Shown piece by piece: positions 37,326 through 46,362 of a stretch of DNA of 53,869 nt. The position numbers and the translations under genes were made by a program. The stretch's first letter is position 1; each line of letters begins with the position of its first letter. The notes under the pieces are model-generated. The model searched no databases. It was not told where the DNA came from and saw only the letters and a list, made by a program, of their open reading frames with translations. This DNA is from Mesorhizobium sp. RMAD-H1 (GTDB lineage Bacteria > Pseudomonadota > Alphaproteobacteria > Rhizobiales > Rhizobiaceae). The stretch spans positions 1 to 53,869 of the forward strand of contig NZ_JACHWN010000014.1 in NCBI RefSeq assembly GCF_014191375.1. The letters run 5' to 3'.

Positions 37326-38845
37326 CCGAATATCCCGTGCAGAAACCATTGCTGCGAGCCGCTTTCGGTATGCTCTCCGTCGCCGGAGCGAAACAGCCAA
37401 TAGCGCTCGCCGGTCTCATCTTCGACCCGGAAGTAATCGCGGACTGTCGTCATCTCGGCGTCACGCTTCCACCATTCGCCGCGGATGCGCTCGGGGCCGT
37501 CGGCGCGACGGACGCGCCGGCGCACGCCGCGCCAGGTGAACCAGACGGGTGGGTTGTCGGGCAGCAGCGCCATGGTCTCGATGGGTTCGGGCCGGGCGAG
37601 CAGCCGCGGCGGGCGTGGCCAGTCACCCTCCCAGGTGGCACCGGTCTCCTGTGCCAATGCCGGAACACGCGCCACCGACCGTTCCGGCACGTCGCTTTGG
37701 AGCGGTGCGAAGCGGCAGAGCCGGTTCTCGCCGACGCGGTTGGCCAGTACATCGATCAGGTCGGAGACATCCGGCTGCGATGCCTCGACCAGCGAGGAAA
37801 TCGTCTGCCTGTCCCTGAGCGGTTCGGACTGAACGGCGACGAGTAGCATGATCTCGATCCCGAATCCGGGATCGATCGTTTCGATCTTGTCGCAAAGGAG
37901 CCGGGTAAGCCTTTTGGGATCGCGGACCGGCCGGGCAGTTCCGACCCGGATCACCTGCAGCGTATTGTCGACCCGATGGCACAGGAGATCGAGCCGGCGT
38001 GCGCCGAGGCCTCGCATTTCGAGTTCCGCGCAAAGGGCCTCGACCAATCGGGCCGCGTAACGGGCGATGGTTTCGGCGGCGCCGATCGGTTCGCCGAAGA
38101 CGCGGCGAACCTCGACCAGTTCGGGCGAGCGGACCGGGTCGATCGGTTCGGCAAGAATACCGGTCGCCTGATCGAGGCGCCGGCCGATCTCCGGACCGAA
38201 ACGCAACGCCAGGGGTGCGCGGGGTTGATCCATCAGGTCCCCGATCGTTTCGAAACCGAGCGTGCGCAGACCGGCAATGGTATCGGGGGCGAGCCGGAGC
38301 GCGGCCAGCGGCAGGGGTTTGAGCATCAACATGGTTTCCCCCGGCGGTACGACCAGCGTCTGCCGGCCGAGGAAGCGGGCCGCTGCATGGGCGGCGCCCC
38401 AAGTGTCTGCGATCGCCGCTCGCACCTCGATACCGGAGGCCGAGAAGCGCTGGACGATGGCGGCGAGCATCGTGGCCTCGCCGCCATACAGATGATCAGC
38501 GCCCGTCGTGTCCATCACGAGCCCGTCCGGGGCATCGGCCATCACAACGGGCGAGACGCGCTGCAGTGCCCAGAGCGCCAGTTTATCGAGACCCGCCGCG
38601 TCAGCTGCCGGATCGGCGTCCATGACGACGAGACCGGGGATGAGCGCCTGAGCCTTGGTGACGATCATGCCCGGGCTGACGCCGAGGGCTTGCGCCTTTT
38701 CATCGAGAGTTGTGACAACTCTGCGCCGGCCGATGCGGCCGGCCAGGACGAGCGGCGCCTCAGACGGAGGCGATCCGCCGCCCGACTTCCTTTTGAGGCG
38801 GTCGATGGGCCACCTTGGCAGGAAGAGCGATACGACCCTTTGCAT
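37322..38845 (-). CDS. imuB: ImuB, Y-family polymerase-like mutasome protein
   Basis: A 507-residue Y-family-like protein that lacks the catalytic acidic residues of active polymerases and links DnaE2 to the beta clamp. Seen: start [17 protein letters not shown] (the usual ImuB opening, which decided the start at 38845), palm-like segment [16 protein letters not shown], helix-hairpin-helix-like segment [19 protein letters not shown], and C-terminal [14 protein letters not shown] with the family-typical end WFLHGIFG. Its start lies inside the end of imuA and its stop overlaps dnaE2. Confidence 0.95.
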   Translation of the reverse strand: MQRVVSLFLPRWPIDRLKRKSGGGSPPSEAPLVLAGRIGRRRVVTTLDEKAQALGVSPGMIVTKAQALIPGLVVMDADPAADAAGLDKLALWALQRVSPVVMADAPDGLVMDTTGADHLYGGEATMLAAIVQRFSASGIEVRAAIADTWGAAHAAARFLGRQTLVVPPGETMLMLKPLPLAALRLAPDTIAGLRTLGFETIGDLMDQPRAPLALRFGPEIGRRLDQATGILAEPIDPVRSPELVEVRRVFGEPIGAAETIARYAARLVEALCAELEMRGLGARRLDLLCHRVDNTLQVIRVGTARPVRDPKRLTRLLCDKIETIDPGFGIEIMLLVAVQSEPLRDRQTISSLVEASQPDVSDLIDVLANRVGENRLCRFAPLQSDVPERSVARVPALAQETGATWEGDWPRPPRLLARPEPIETMALLPDNPPVWFTWRGVRRRVRRADGPERIRGEWWKRDAEMTTVRDYFRVEDETGERYWLFRSGDGEHTESGSQQWFLHGIFG

Positions 38846-39521
38846 CGCAGGCCTCCACTTCGAAATCTGCACTTTCTCCGGCCCTGGCCCGGATCAACTC
38901 GACAAGCCAGCGGGCGCGACCAACGCCGGGTACCGGCAATGGGGTGGACGGGAGGGCCGAGACGCGCCAGCGTGTGACGCTGGCCGTGGGCTGCCCGAAA
39001 TCGCCCGCTTCGCTCTGGCGGCGCCAGCGGCGCAGGGCGATACCGATCGTGTCAGTACCCTCCGCCGCAAGCTGCAGCCGGCGCGATGCCGTCATTGACA
39101 AGCGCGCGGTCTCGGCCACCACGGCGCCAGGGCCGCCGTGGCGCAGTCCTTCCTCGAAACAGGCAAGCAGTGCCTTTTCATCGCCTGCCTCGACATGGAT
39201 GAGGCGGTCCGGCGCGAGGCCCACCTGGGCAAGCGCAGGCGCAAAGAGATCGGCACAGGTCACGATCCAGAGTATCTTCCCTTGCGTTCGGGCGGCGATC
39301 CCCGCGGCAAAGAGCGCCGCTGCTGCACCATCCACCGCGCCGTTGCCGCCTCCTGCGACCTCGTGCAGAGCTCCAAGCGCCAGCCCTCCTCCCCGAAGCC
39401 TGCGGTCGATCTCAGCCACGCCAAACGGCAGGACGCTTTTGGCACGCCGGGCACCACTTTCAAGGTGCGCGATGCGCTCCTGAAGCTCAGCGATAACTGA
39501 ATTTGCCGCGCGATCGGGCAT
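38760..39521 (-). CDS. imuA: ImuA, RecA-like mutasome protein
   Basis: A 253-residue RecA-fold protein, first gene of the mutasome operon. Seen: a short N-terminal coiled region (AELQERIAHLES), the ATPase-like core beginning LPFGVAEIDRRLRGGGLALG, and the conserved alphaproteobacterial C-terminal part (WRVSALPSTP, then RWLVELIRARAGESADFEVE). The loop after GALHEVAGG replaces a classic Walker A. The ATG at 39521 lies 50 bases from the LexA box. It overlaps imuB by about 86 bases. Confidence 0.95.
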   Translation of the reverse strand: MPDRAANSVIAELQERIAHLESGARRAKSVLPFGVAEIDRRLRGGGLALGALHEVAGGGNGAVDGAAAALFAAGIAARTQGKILWIVTCADLFAPALAQVGLAPDRLIHVEAGDEKALLACFEEGLRHGGPGAVVAETARLSMTASRRLQLAAEGTDTIGIALRRWRRQSEAGDFGQPTASVTRWRVSALPSTPLPVPGVGRARWLVELIRARAGESADFEVEACDAKGRIALPAKVAHRPPQKEVGRRIASV

Positions 39522-39571
39522 TGGGAATCCAGGTTTTCCGAGGGCTATGCAACGCGCCTATGCGCTGTTAT

Positions 39572-39586
39572 GTTCCTTATTTGTTC
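39572..39586. promoter_or_regulatory. LexA box between imuA and the helicase gene
   Basis: GTTC-CTTATTT-GTTC, an exact alphaproteobacterial SOS box. It stands 50 bases from the imuA start and about 126 bases from the helicase start, so it certainly suits the mutasome and may also control the divergent helicase-SRAP-dinB' transcript. Confidence 0.88.
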
Positions 39587-39712
39587 CGTTTCCGGTAATG
39601 AGTCAATCGGGAAGAGGCGAGAGTCTTCTGGAGGCGGATGAGGCGGTAGCGCAAGAATGCCACGGGATCGGGCGATTATTGTTGTTTTGCAGACGCATAG
39701 GAGCGGGACGGA

Positions 39713-41782
39713 ATGAAAGGGGCGCATCTGGAAAAATTAAACGAGGGGCAACGGGCCGCGGTCGTCCACGGCATCGGCTTTCCTGGTGGCCAGATCGGCG
39801 GCCCGCTGCTGATCATCGCGGGCGCCGGGTCCGGCAAGACCAATACGCTCGCCCACCGTGTCGCGCAGCTCATCATTTCCGGCGCCGATCCACGGCGCAT
39901 GTTGTTGATGACCTTTTCCCGGCGCGCCGCCTCGGAAATGGGCAAACGGGTGGAGCGGATCTGTGCAAAGGTACTCGGTGACAAGGCCGGCATCCTGACG
40001 GACGCGCTCGCCTGGTCGGGCACATTCCATGGGATCGGTGCGCGCGTTCTGCGCGAATACGCAATTGAGCTGGGTCTCGATCCGCAATTTACGATCCATG
40101 ATCGCGAGGACTCGGCCGACCTCATGAACCTCATTCGGCACGATCTCGGCTTCTCCAAAATGGAAAGCCGGTTTCCGTCCAAGGGAACGTGCATTTCCAT
40201 CTATTCCCGCACAGTCAATGCCCAGGCGCCGCTGGAGGAAATCCTGCGCGCCCACTTTCCCTGGTGTGCCGCTTGGCAAAACGAGCTGCGCACGCTTTTC
40301 GCATCTTACGTTGAGGCCAAGCAAATCCAGAATGTGCTCGATTACGACGATCTGCTGCTTTACTGGGCCCAGACGATGGGCGATGCGACAATGGCGGAGG
40401 AGATTGGCGGCCGCTGGGACCACGTTCTGGTCGACGAATACCAGGATACGAACCGTCTGCAGGCGACGATCCTGACCGGATTGAAGCCCGATGGTCGGGG
40501 CCTGACCGTGGTTGGCGACGACGCGCAGGCAATCTATTCCTTCCGGGCGGCGACGGTCCGCAACATCCTGGACTTCCCGCAGACATTTTCGCCGGCGGCC
40601 GATATCATCACGCTCGATCGCAACTATCGCTCCACCCAGCCGATCCTTGCCGCCGCCAATGGCGTGATTGGTCTTGCCCGCAACCGTTTCACCAAGAACC
40701 TGTGGACCGACCGGGCCTCGAACGAGCGCCCGCGCCTCATCACTGTGCGCGACGAGGCCGAGCAGGCCAGGTTCGTCGCCGACGAGGTGCTGGAGAACCG
40801 CGAGACCGGCATGCGGCTCAAGGATCAGGCCGTGTTGTTCCGGGCGAGCCACCATAGTGGTCCGCTCGAAGTGGAACTCACCCGCCGCAACATTCCCTTC
40901 GTCAAATTCGGCGGGCTCAAATTCCTCGACAGTGCCCATGTGAAGGATATGCTGGCCGCGCTGCGTTTTGCGCAGAATATGCGCGACCGTGTTGCCGGCT
41001 TTCGCCTGATGCAGTTGCTGCCAGGCGTCGGGCCGGCCACGGCCCAAACCGCGCTTGATGCCGTTGCCGAGAGTGCCGAGCCGATTGACACGCTCGAACG
41101 CCTCCCCTGCCCTGCCCGCGCGGCGGCCGACTGGCCGGGGTTCGTCGCGCTTGTCGCGGGACTGCGTAGCGGCTCCTCTGGATGGCCGGCGGAGATCGGA
41201 CAGGTGCGGGCATGGTACGAACCCTATCTGGAACGGATTCATGAGGATTTCGAGATGCGCCGGGCCGATCTGCTCCAGCTCGAGGACATCGCCGCCAGTT
41301 ACCCCTCCCGCGAGCGTTTCCTCACCGAGCTGACGCTCGATCCGCCGGATGCGACCTCGGGCCAGGCGGGTGTGCCGCTGCTCGATGAAGACTATCTGAT
41401 CCTGTCGACCATCCATTCGGCAAAGGGGCAGGAATGGCGCTCGGTCTTCGTGCTCAACACAGTGGACGGGTGTATTCCATCTGATCTCGGCGTCGGCACA
41501 TCGGACGATATAGAGGAGGAACGGCGCCTGCTTTATGTCGCCATGACCCGGGCCAAGGACAGCCTCGACCTCATCGTGCCTCAGCGCTTCTTCACCCATG
41601 GCCAGTCTTCGACCGGCGATCGGCATGTCTACGCCTCGCGGACGCGGTTTATTCCGGCTAGTCTGCTGAAGCTGTTTGAATGCCGCGCCTGGCCCGTTGT
41701 TTCACCGGGAGCGGCACCCAATATCGGACCACGACAGGTTCGCCTCGATGTCGGCGCCAAGATGCGCGGCATGTGGCGGTAA
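39713..41782 (+). CDS. UvrD/Rep-type superfamily 1 DNA helicase
   Basis: A 689-residue SF1A helicase. Motif I (AGAGSGKT, residues 36-43), Ia (MLLMTFSRRAASEM), motif II (VDEYQDTN, about 241), motif III (VGDDAQAIYSF), motif IV (LDRNYRST), motif V (STIHSAKGQEW) and motif VI (ERRLLYVAMTRAK) are all present. It should unwind DNA 3' to 5'. The protein differs from the housekeeping UvrD in its shorter length and C-terminus. The start follows AGGAGCGGG. The SRAP gene starts 13 bases after the stop. Position next to the LexA box suggests SOS induction. Confidence 0.93.
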   Translation: MKGAHLEKLNEGQRAAVVHGIGFPGGQIGGPLLIIAGAGSGKTNTLAHRVAQLIISGADPRRMLLMTFSRRAASEMGKRVERICAKVLGDKAGILTDALAWSGTFHGIGARVLREYAIELGLDPQFTIHDREDSADLMNLIRHDLGFSKMESRFPSKGTCISIYSRTVNAQAPLEEILRAHFPWCAAWQNELRTLFASYVEAKQIQNVLDYDDLLLYWAQTMGDATMAEEIGGRWDHVLVDEYQDTNRLQATILTGLKPDGRGLTVVGDDAQAIYSFRAATVRNILDFPQTFSPAADIITLDRNYRSTQPILAAANGVIGLARNRFTKNLWTDRASNERPRLITVRDEAEQARFVADEVLENRETGMRLKDQAVLFRASHHSGPLEVELTRRNIPFVKFGGLKFLDSAHVKDMLAALRFAQNMRDRVAGFRLMQLLPGVGPATAQTALDAVAESAEPIDTLERLPCPARAAADWPGFVALVAGLRSGSSGWPAEIGQVRAWYEPYLERIHEDFEMRRADLLQLEDIAASYPSRERFLTELTLDPPDATSGQAGVPLLDEDYLILSTIHSAKGQEWRSVFVLNTVDGCIPSDLGVGTSDDIEEERRLLYVAMTRAKDSLDLIVPQRFFTHGQSSTGDRHVYASRTRFIPASLLKLFECRAWPVVSPGAAPNIGPRQVRLDVGAKMRGMWR

Positions 41783-41795
41783 AAGGAAGTCGAGA

Positions 41796-42467
41796 ATGTG
41801 CAATCTTTACAATCTCACGACGACGCGCGATGCGGTGATCGAGTTCACCAAGGCATTCACCGACAAGGCCGGCTGGAACAAGCCGTCCCTCGACGTCTAC
41901 CCCAATACGCTGGCGCCGATTGTCCGGGTCGGCGCGGACGGCAAGCGCGAAATCGTCAGCGCAACGTGGGGCATGCCCACGCCTCCGGCCTTTATCAAAG
42001 GCAACTATGACCCCGGCGTTACGAACATTAGAAACGTCAATTCGCCTCACTGGCGGCGCTGGCTCGGCCCGACGAGCCGGTGTGTCGTGCCGGTCACGTC
42101 ATTTGCGGAGCCCGATCCGGCCAGCAAGGTTCCGGACGGACGCGTTCCGAATGTCTGGTTTGCGCGCAACGCCGACCGGCCACTCATGTTGTTTGCCGGG
42201 TTCTGGACACCGTGGAAGGGTGTCAGAAAAGTCCGCGATGGAGAACGCGAGTTTGAACTCTACGGTTTCCTGACCACTTCACCGAACGAGATCGTCAGTC
42301 CGATCCATCAAAAGGCGATGCCGGCGATCCTGACCACGCCCGAAGAGGTCGATCTTTGGCTGACTGGTGATTGGGATGAGGTTAAACACCTCCAGCGGCC
42401 GCTTCCCGGAAACATGCTCGTCGTGGTCGAGCCCCCGGTCGAGCGCGGAGAAAATCTCCTGCTGTAA
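41796..42467 (+). CDS. SRAP (HMCES/YedK-like) abasic-site binding protein
   Basis: A 223-residue SRAP domain protein. After removal of Met1 the catalytic Cys2 (MCNLYN) forms a thiazolidine cross-link with abasic sites in single-stranded DNA, shielding them from mutagenic bypass or breakage. Other family residues are visible: Asn77 in TNIRN, Glu105 in SFAEPD and His171 in SPIHQKAMP. It lies in one operon with the helicase and a truncated dinB, facing the mutasome. In E. coli YedK loss alters survival of abasic-site damage. Confidence 0.94.
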   Translation: MCNLYNLTTTRDAVIEFTKAFTDKAGWNKPSLDVYPNTLAPIVRVGADGKREIVSATWGMPTPPAFIKGNYDPGVTNIRNVNSPHWRRWLGPTSRCVVPVTSFAEPDPASKVPDGRVPNVWFARNADRPLMLFAGFWTPWKGVRKVRDGEREFELYGFLTTSPNEIVSPIHQKAMPAILTTPEEVDLWLTGDWDEVKHLQRPLPGNMLVVVEPPVERGENLLL

Positions 42468-42498
42468 TCGAAGCCATAGGTGTATTGCAGAGCTGTGC

Positions 42499-42705
42499 AT
42501 GACCGACGACCATGTCCATGCTGATGACAGCGGCAGCGGACCACAGGAGATTGGCACTCCGGTTCGAAAGATCATCCATGTCGATATGGATGCGTTTTAT
42601 GCCTCGGTCGAGCAACGCGACAATCCGGAACTGCGGGGCAAACCCGTCGCGGTCGGCGGTTCCGCGGCGCGCGGTGTCCTCTCTATCTATCGCGCAGCTT
42701 TCTGA
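42499..42705 (+). pseudogene. dinB: Truncated dinB (DNA polymerase IV), first 60 codons
   Basis: A 68-residue frame carries only the start of a Y-family polymerase: [20 protein letters not shown] with the catalytic Asp of HVDMDAF, then [15 protein letters not shown]. It then breaks to an unrelated SIYRAAF and stops. DinB proteins are 350-430 residues, so the palm is incomplete and the fragment cannot polymerise. The break at about 42685 marks the junction between the SOS cassette and the catabolic region, probably a recombination point. Confidence 0.88.
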
Positions 42706-42715
42706 CGGAGCGCAT

Positions 42716-43656
42716 CTACCTGCCGCGACTGAGAAGCCAGCGGGCTGTGTCGGCATCCGTGACCAATGCGGTTGCTAGCTTTCCACGCAATGACGCGGCG
42801 ATGACGCGCCGTTTGTGGGTGCCTCCCGAGGCGATGATGCGGGTTTCGACTTTCCTGTAATCTTCGAGATCGGGCGATATCACCTGACCGTTAAGAGGAT
42901 GCCGGACCGGCTGACCTTCCTCGTCAATATAACGGCCGAGCAAATCACCGACCGCGCCGGACGCCGCCAACTCGCGGATGTCCGCGCCGGCTGGAAGACC
43001 ATATTTCACCTGCAGCGATTTTGCAGTTGCGTCCCCTACGCTCAGGACCGAGAGATCGACCGATGCGGCCTTTTCGAGAAGCTCCCGGAAGACGGGCTGC
43101 GCGACGATCAGGCTCGCGAGCCCTCGCTGTCGGCATAAATCGGCGCTGCGAAATAATGGCACTTGGCGCCCAGCAGCTCAGCGAAGTTGCGGACGATATC
43201 GAAGGTATTGATTTCTGCACCGCGCGTGAGGCCTCCCATCATGGAGCAGACTTCGAGATGCGGCATCTGCCTGCGCGTCATATGCTGGACGGTCTGACGC
43301 AAGGTGGCGCCCCACCCAACGCCGATCGATCGTGGCTGGCGCACTTCGATGATGCGATCGAGAAAGGCCGCGGCAGCGCGCCCCAGCACGGCGTGCAGCA
43401 ACCCCTGATCCTCGGGTGTTGATACCACCGCCGCATCATCGAGCCCGAAAGCCTCGCACAGTGCCCCCTCCAATTCAACGTTTTCGGCAAGAGGAGACGT
43501 GAACGTCACCCGCACGAGACCGGTCGCAGACGCCGCGGACAAGAGCTCATTTACCCGCCGCCGCGTGAGATTCATCCGCTCCGCGATCTGCGCCTGCGTC
43601 AGCCCCTCCACATGGTAGAGCCAGGCCGCCTTCACCATCAGTTCGTTCATATCCAC
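42716..43656 (-). pseudogene. SorC/DeoR-type sugar-binding transcriptional regulator, frameshifted
   Basis: The N-terminal part (residues 1-182) has a helix-turn-helix (LTQAQIAERMNLTRRRVNELL) and the sugar-phosphate-binding domain start (GVGWGATLRQTV, VCSMMGGLTRG). Reading ends at TGA about 43108. The next frame continues exactly where the family should (LASLIVAQPVFRELLEKA to DTARWLLSRGR). A single missing G in the run before CTCGCGAGC (about 43118) explains it. Whole length is about 313 residues, as expected. It is divergent from the importer operon and presumably its sugar-phosphate-sensing regulator. A sequencing error is possible. Confidence 0.85.
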
Positions 43657-43668
43657 AGTCCGTCATCC

Positions 43669-43694
43669 CAAATGTCACATCAGCGTTACATTTG
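43669..43694. promoter_or_regulatory. Candidate operator between the SorC-type regulator and the importer operon
   Basis: CAAATGT and ACATTTG form a perfect seven-base inverted repeat with a 12-base spacer, just upstream of the regulator ATG (43656) and within the only divergent promoter region. TACC-N5-GGTA follows directly. Suitable for a SorC/DeoR-type tetramer; assignment is inference. Confidence 0.4.
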
Positions 43695-43814
43695 TACCAT
43701 ATCGGTATCCCAACGCTACTTCTCATACGGGGAAGCGCACCGCAATTCCCCTTCCGCCAGTGGTTGCAATGCTCCACAGGCCGGTAGGCCAACAGGCAAG
43801 AGTGCAGGTTATCC

Positions 43815-44525
43815 ATGGTTCCAGAGTTGCTGATCTTCGATTGCGACGGCGTGCTGATCGATAGCGAGCCTATCGCGTCACGGGTCCTGCAGGAGGCGCT
43901 GTTGTCGGCAGGGGTGCCGATTTCGGCGGAGGATGTCCATACCCGCTTTACCGGGTTCGCCGAAGCGGATGTCCGCCGCATCTGCCGGGACGAGCTCGGC
44001 ATCAATGACCCCGACTCGGTTTTTCACGAGGCGGGCGCGCGCCTTTATGGCGAGTTTGCGCGCTCGCTGACCCTTACGCCCGGTATCGCTGAACTGATTG
44101 GGGCGTTGCCCGCCCGCAAATGCGTCGCTTCCAACAGTGGCATGGACCGCTTGCGCAAGAGCCTCGGCCTGTTTGACCTGTGGAACGCGTTTGCCCCAGA
44201 CATCTTCAGCGCTGATATGGTCGCGAAGCCCAAGCCGGCACCCGATCTCTTCCTTCTGTGCGCCTCCAGGCTCGATGCGCAACCAGCGCGCTGCGTGGTG
44301 ATCGATGACAGTCCGCACGGCATATCGGGCGCGGTCGCGGCTGGGATGACGGCCATCGGCTTCGTCGATCCGTCCGACCCACGCAAAGGGCGCGCGGCAG
44401 TGCTGGAAGCTGCGGGCGCAACGAGGGTGGCAACCGGAGCCGAGCAGCTTTCCAAGATTCTGCATAGGCTTTTCCGCCAAGCGGGTGCGGCGGACGACGA
44501 GCCGAGGGTTCTCGCAACGGTCTGA
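43815..44525 (+). CDS. HAD-superfamily sugar-phosphate phosphatase
   Basis: A 236-residue HAD subfamily IA hydrolase. Motif I is FDCDGVLIDSE (nucleophile Asp in DCD, residues 9-11), motif II is ASNSG, the motif III lysine lies in KPKPAPDLF and motif IV is VVIDDSPHG. The cap is alpha-helical, as in phosphoglycolate and hexose-phosphate phosphatases or beta-phosphoglucomutase. As first gene of an operon with an importer and a phosphodiesterase it likely dephosphorylates a sugar phosphate released from the imported compound, the step done by AccG in the agrocinopine pathway. Substrate is inferred. Confidence 0.9.
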   Translation: MVPELLIFDCDGVLIDSEPIASRVLQEALLSAGVPISAEDVHTRFTGFAEADVRRICRDELGINDPDSVFHEAGARLYGEFARSLTLTPGIAELIGALPARKCVASNSGMDRLRKSLGLFDLWNAFAPDIFSADMVAKPKPAPDLFLLCASRLDAQPARCVVIDDSPHGISGAVAAGMTAIGFVDPSDPRKGRAAVLEAAGATRVATGAEQLSKILHRLFRQAGAADDEPRVLATV

Positions 44526-44652
44526 AATCATTCTGCCGCGAGGAGACGCGGCGGGTGTCATCGCAATTCACCAACCCATGACGAAACCGACGTTTCGGGT
44601 CGCGGAACTGCGCGCGCGTTTTCGGCGGTCCGCAAAGAAGGAGAGGAATTAA

Positions 44653-46287
44653 ATGTTGCCCATTACACGACGTAGTGCTCTTGGTCTTCTGGGCGCGGGC
44701 GCAGGCAGCCTCATCCTGCCGCGCATGGCCTTTTCCCAGGGCAATCGCCCTTCCGTTACCATTGCGGTGCAGAAGATAACCAACAACAACACGCTCGACG
44801 TCTGGAACGAGCAGTCAAATGTCGGGGAACGCATTTTCTTCCCAAACCTCTGGGAAGGCCTGATCCTGCGCGACTGGATGGGCAATCAGGGTCCGGTTCC
44901 GGGCCTTGCGACCGAGTGGAAGCGCATCGACGCCAAGACGCTGGAACTCAAGCTGCGCCAAGGGGTCAAATTCCACAATGGCGACGAACTGACCGCCGAC
45001 GATGTGGTCTTCAGCTTCTCCCGCGAGCGTGTTTTCGGCAATACGGAGCCCGCCGGCGGCAAGACCGTCTTCGAAGCAGACCATAAGCCCACCACCGCCA
45101 AGGAACTACCTGCGACGGTCCCTGGCGTTGGCCGCCGTCTCTGGCCGTCGCTCGCCGGCATCGAGGCCGTCGACAAATATACGGTCCGCCTGCACAATGC
45201 GACGCCTGACGTCACGCTGGAAGGCCGGCTTTATTCCGGCGGCAGCCAGATTGCGAACCGCCGCGCCTGGGATGAGGCGGCGAGCTACAACGACTGGGCC
45301 CGCAAGCCGATCACCACCGGTCCCTATATGGTCGGCGAATACAAGCCGGACGTCTCGCTCACGCTCGTGGCCTTCGACGAATATTGGGGCGGGCGCCCGC
45401 CGCTTGAGGAGATCCGCTTCGTCGAGGTTCCCGAAGTTGCCTCGCGCGTCAATGGGCTGCTTTCCGGCGAATATGATTTCGCCTGCGACCTGCCGCCGGA
45501 CCAGATCAAGGCGGTGCAATCGACACCGGGCTTTGAAGTTCAAAACTCGACCATCTGGAACCACCGCGTCTCGGTTTTCAACACCCAGAACGATATCCTC
45601 GCCGATCCCCTGGTGCGTCGCGCCATGACGCATTCCATCGACCGCAAGGCGATTGTCGAGGCGCTCTGGGCGGGGCAAACCACCATTCCCGCCGGCCTGC
45701 AATTCGAATCCTACAGGACCTCGGACATGTTCATCGAAGGGTGGACCCCACCGGAATATAACCCCGAGCTTGCCCGCGACCTCCTCAATAAGGCCAATTA
45801 CAAAGGCGATCCCATCCCCTACCGCCTGCTCAACAATTACTACACCAACCAGACGCCGAACGCGCAGATCATGGTCGAGATGTGGAAGCAGGTCGGTCTC
45901 AATGTCGAGATCCAGATGAAGGAGAACTGGGGCCAGATCCACGATCCGTCCGGCGTGAAGGGCGTACGCGACTGGTCAGCCGGCAATACTATCAACGACC
46001 CGATCACTCCGATGGTGGTGCAGTTCGGCCCCAATGGGGAAGTCCAGCAGAAGAAAGATTGGACGAATGCGGAGATGAACCGGCTTTCGGTGGTGATGGA
46101 AACCTCGACCGATCGTGCCGAGCGCAAGAAGGCCTTCGCCCGCATGCTTGAGATCGCAGAGCGCGAGGACCCGGTCTATCAGGTCCTCCACCAGAACGCC
46201 GTGTTCACCGGCATGAAATCCTCGCTCAAATGGAAGGCCGCCCCGGCCTTTGCGATGGATTTCCGCGCGTCCAACTGGACGATCTGA
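44653..46287 (+). CDS. Opp/Dpp-family periplasmic substrate-binding protein, Tat-exported
   Basis: A 544-residue solute-binding protein of SBP_bac_5 (cluster C, peptide/opine/oligosaccharide type). A twin-arginine signal leads (TRRSALGLLGAGAGSLIL). The family hallmark WEGLILRD is near residue 66, followed by LELKLRQGVKFHNGDELTADDVVFS. The start follows AAGGAGAGG. This cluster binds peptides but also agrocinopines (AccA) and oligosaccharides. The rest of the operon (phosphodiesterase, phosphatase, isomerase) points to a phosphorylated sugar rather than a peptide. The ligand itself cannot be read from sequence. Confidence 0.93.
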   Translation: MLPITRRSALGLLGAGAGSLILPRMAFSQGNRPSVTIAVQKITNNNTLDVWNEQSNVGERIFFPNLWEGLILRDWMGNQGPVPGLATEWKRIDAKTLELKLRQGVKFHNGDELTADDVVFSFSRERVFGNTEPAGGKTVFEADHKPTTAKELPATVPGVGRRLWPSLAGIEAVDKYTVRLHNATPDVTLEGRLYSGGSQIANRRAWDEAASYNDWARKPITTGPYMVGEYKPDVSLTLVAFDEYWGGRPPLEEIRFVEVPEVASRVNGLLSGEYDFACDLPPDQIKAVQSTPGFEVQNSTIWNHRVSVFNTQNDILADPLVRRAMTHSIDRKAIVEALWAGQTTIPAGLQFESYRTSDMFIEGWTPPEYNPELARDLLNKANYKGDPIPYRLLNNYYTNQTPNAQIMVEMWKQVGLNVEIQMKENWGQIHDPSGVKGVRDWSAGNTINDPITPMVVQFGPNGEVQQKKDWTNAEMNRLSVVMETSTDRAERKKAFARMLEIAEREDPVYQVLHQNAVFTGMKSSLKWKAAPAFAMDFRASNWTI

Positions 46288-46362
46288 CCCATGGTGGCGG
46301 CGCCCTGTCCCGCGCCGCCCCGTCGCCTGAACCGATGCCGGATAATCCGGGAGGCGTCTTAC

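Noticed and set aside
39737-41626. A 629-residue open frame antisense to the helicase
   Set aside because: It is the mirror of a high-GC coding sequence: no start signal, no family features, and all SF1 helicase motifs are on the other strand.
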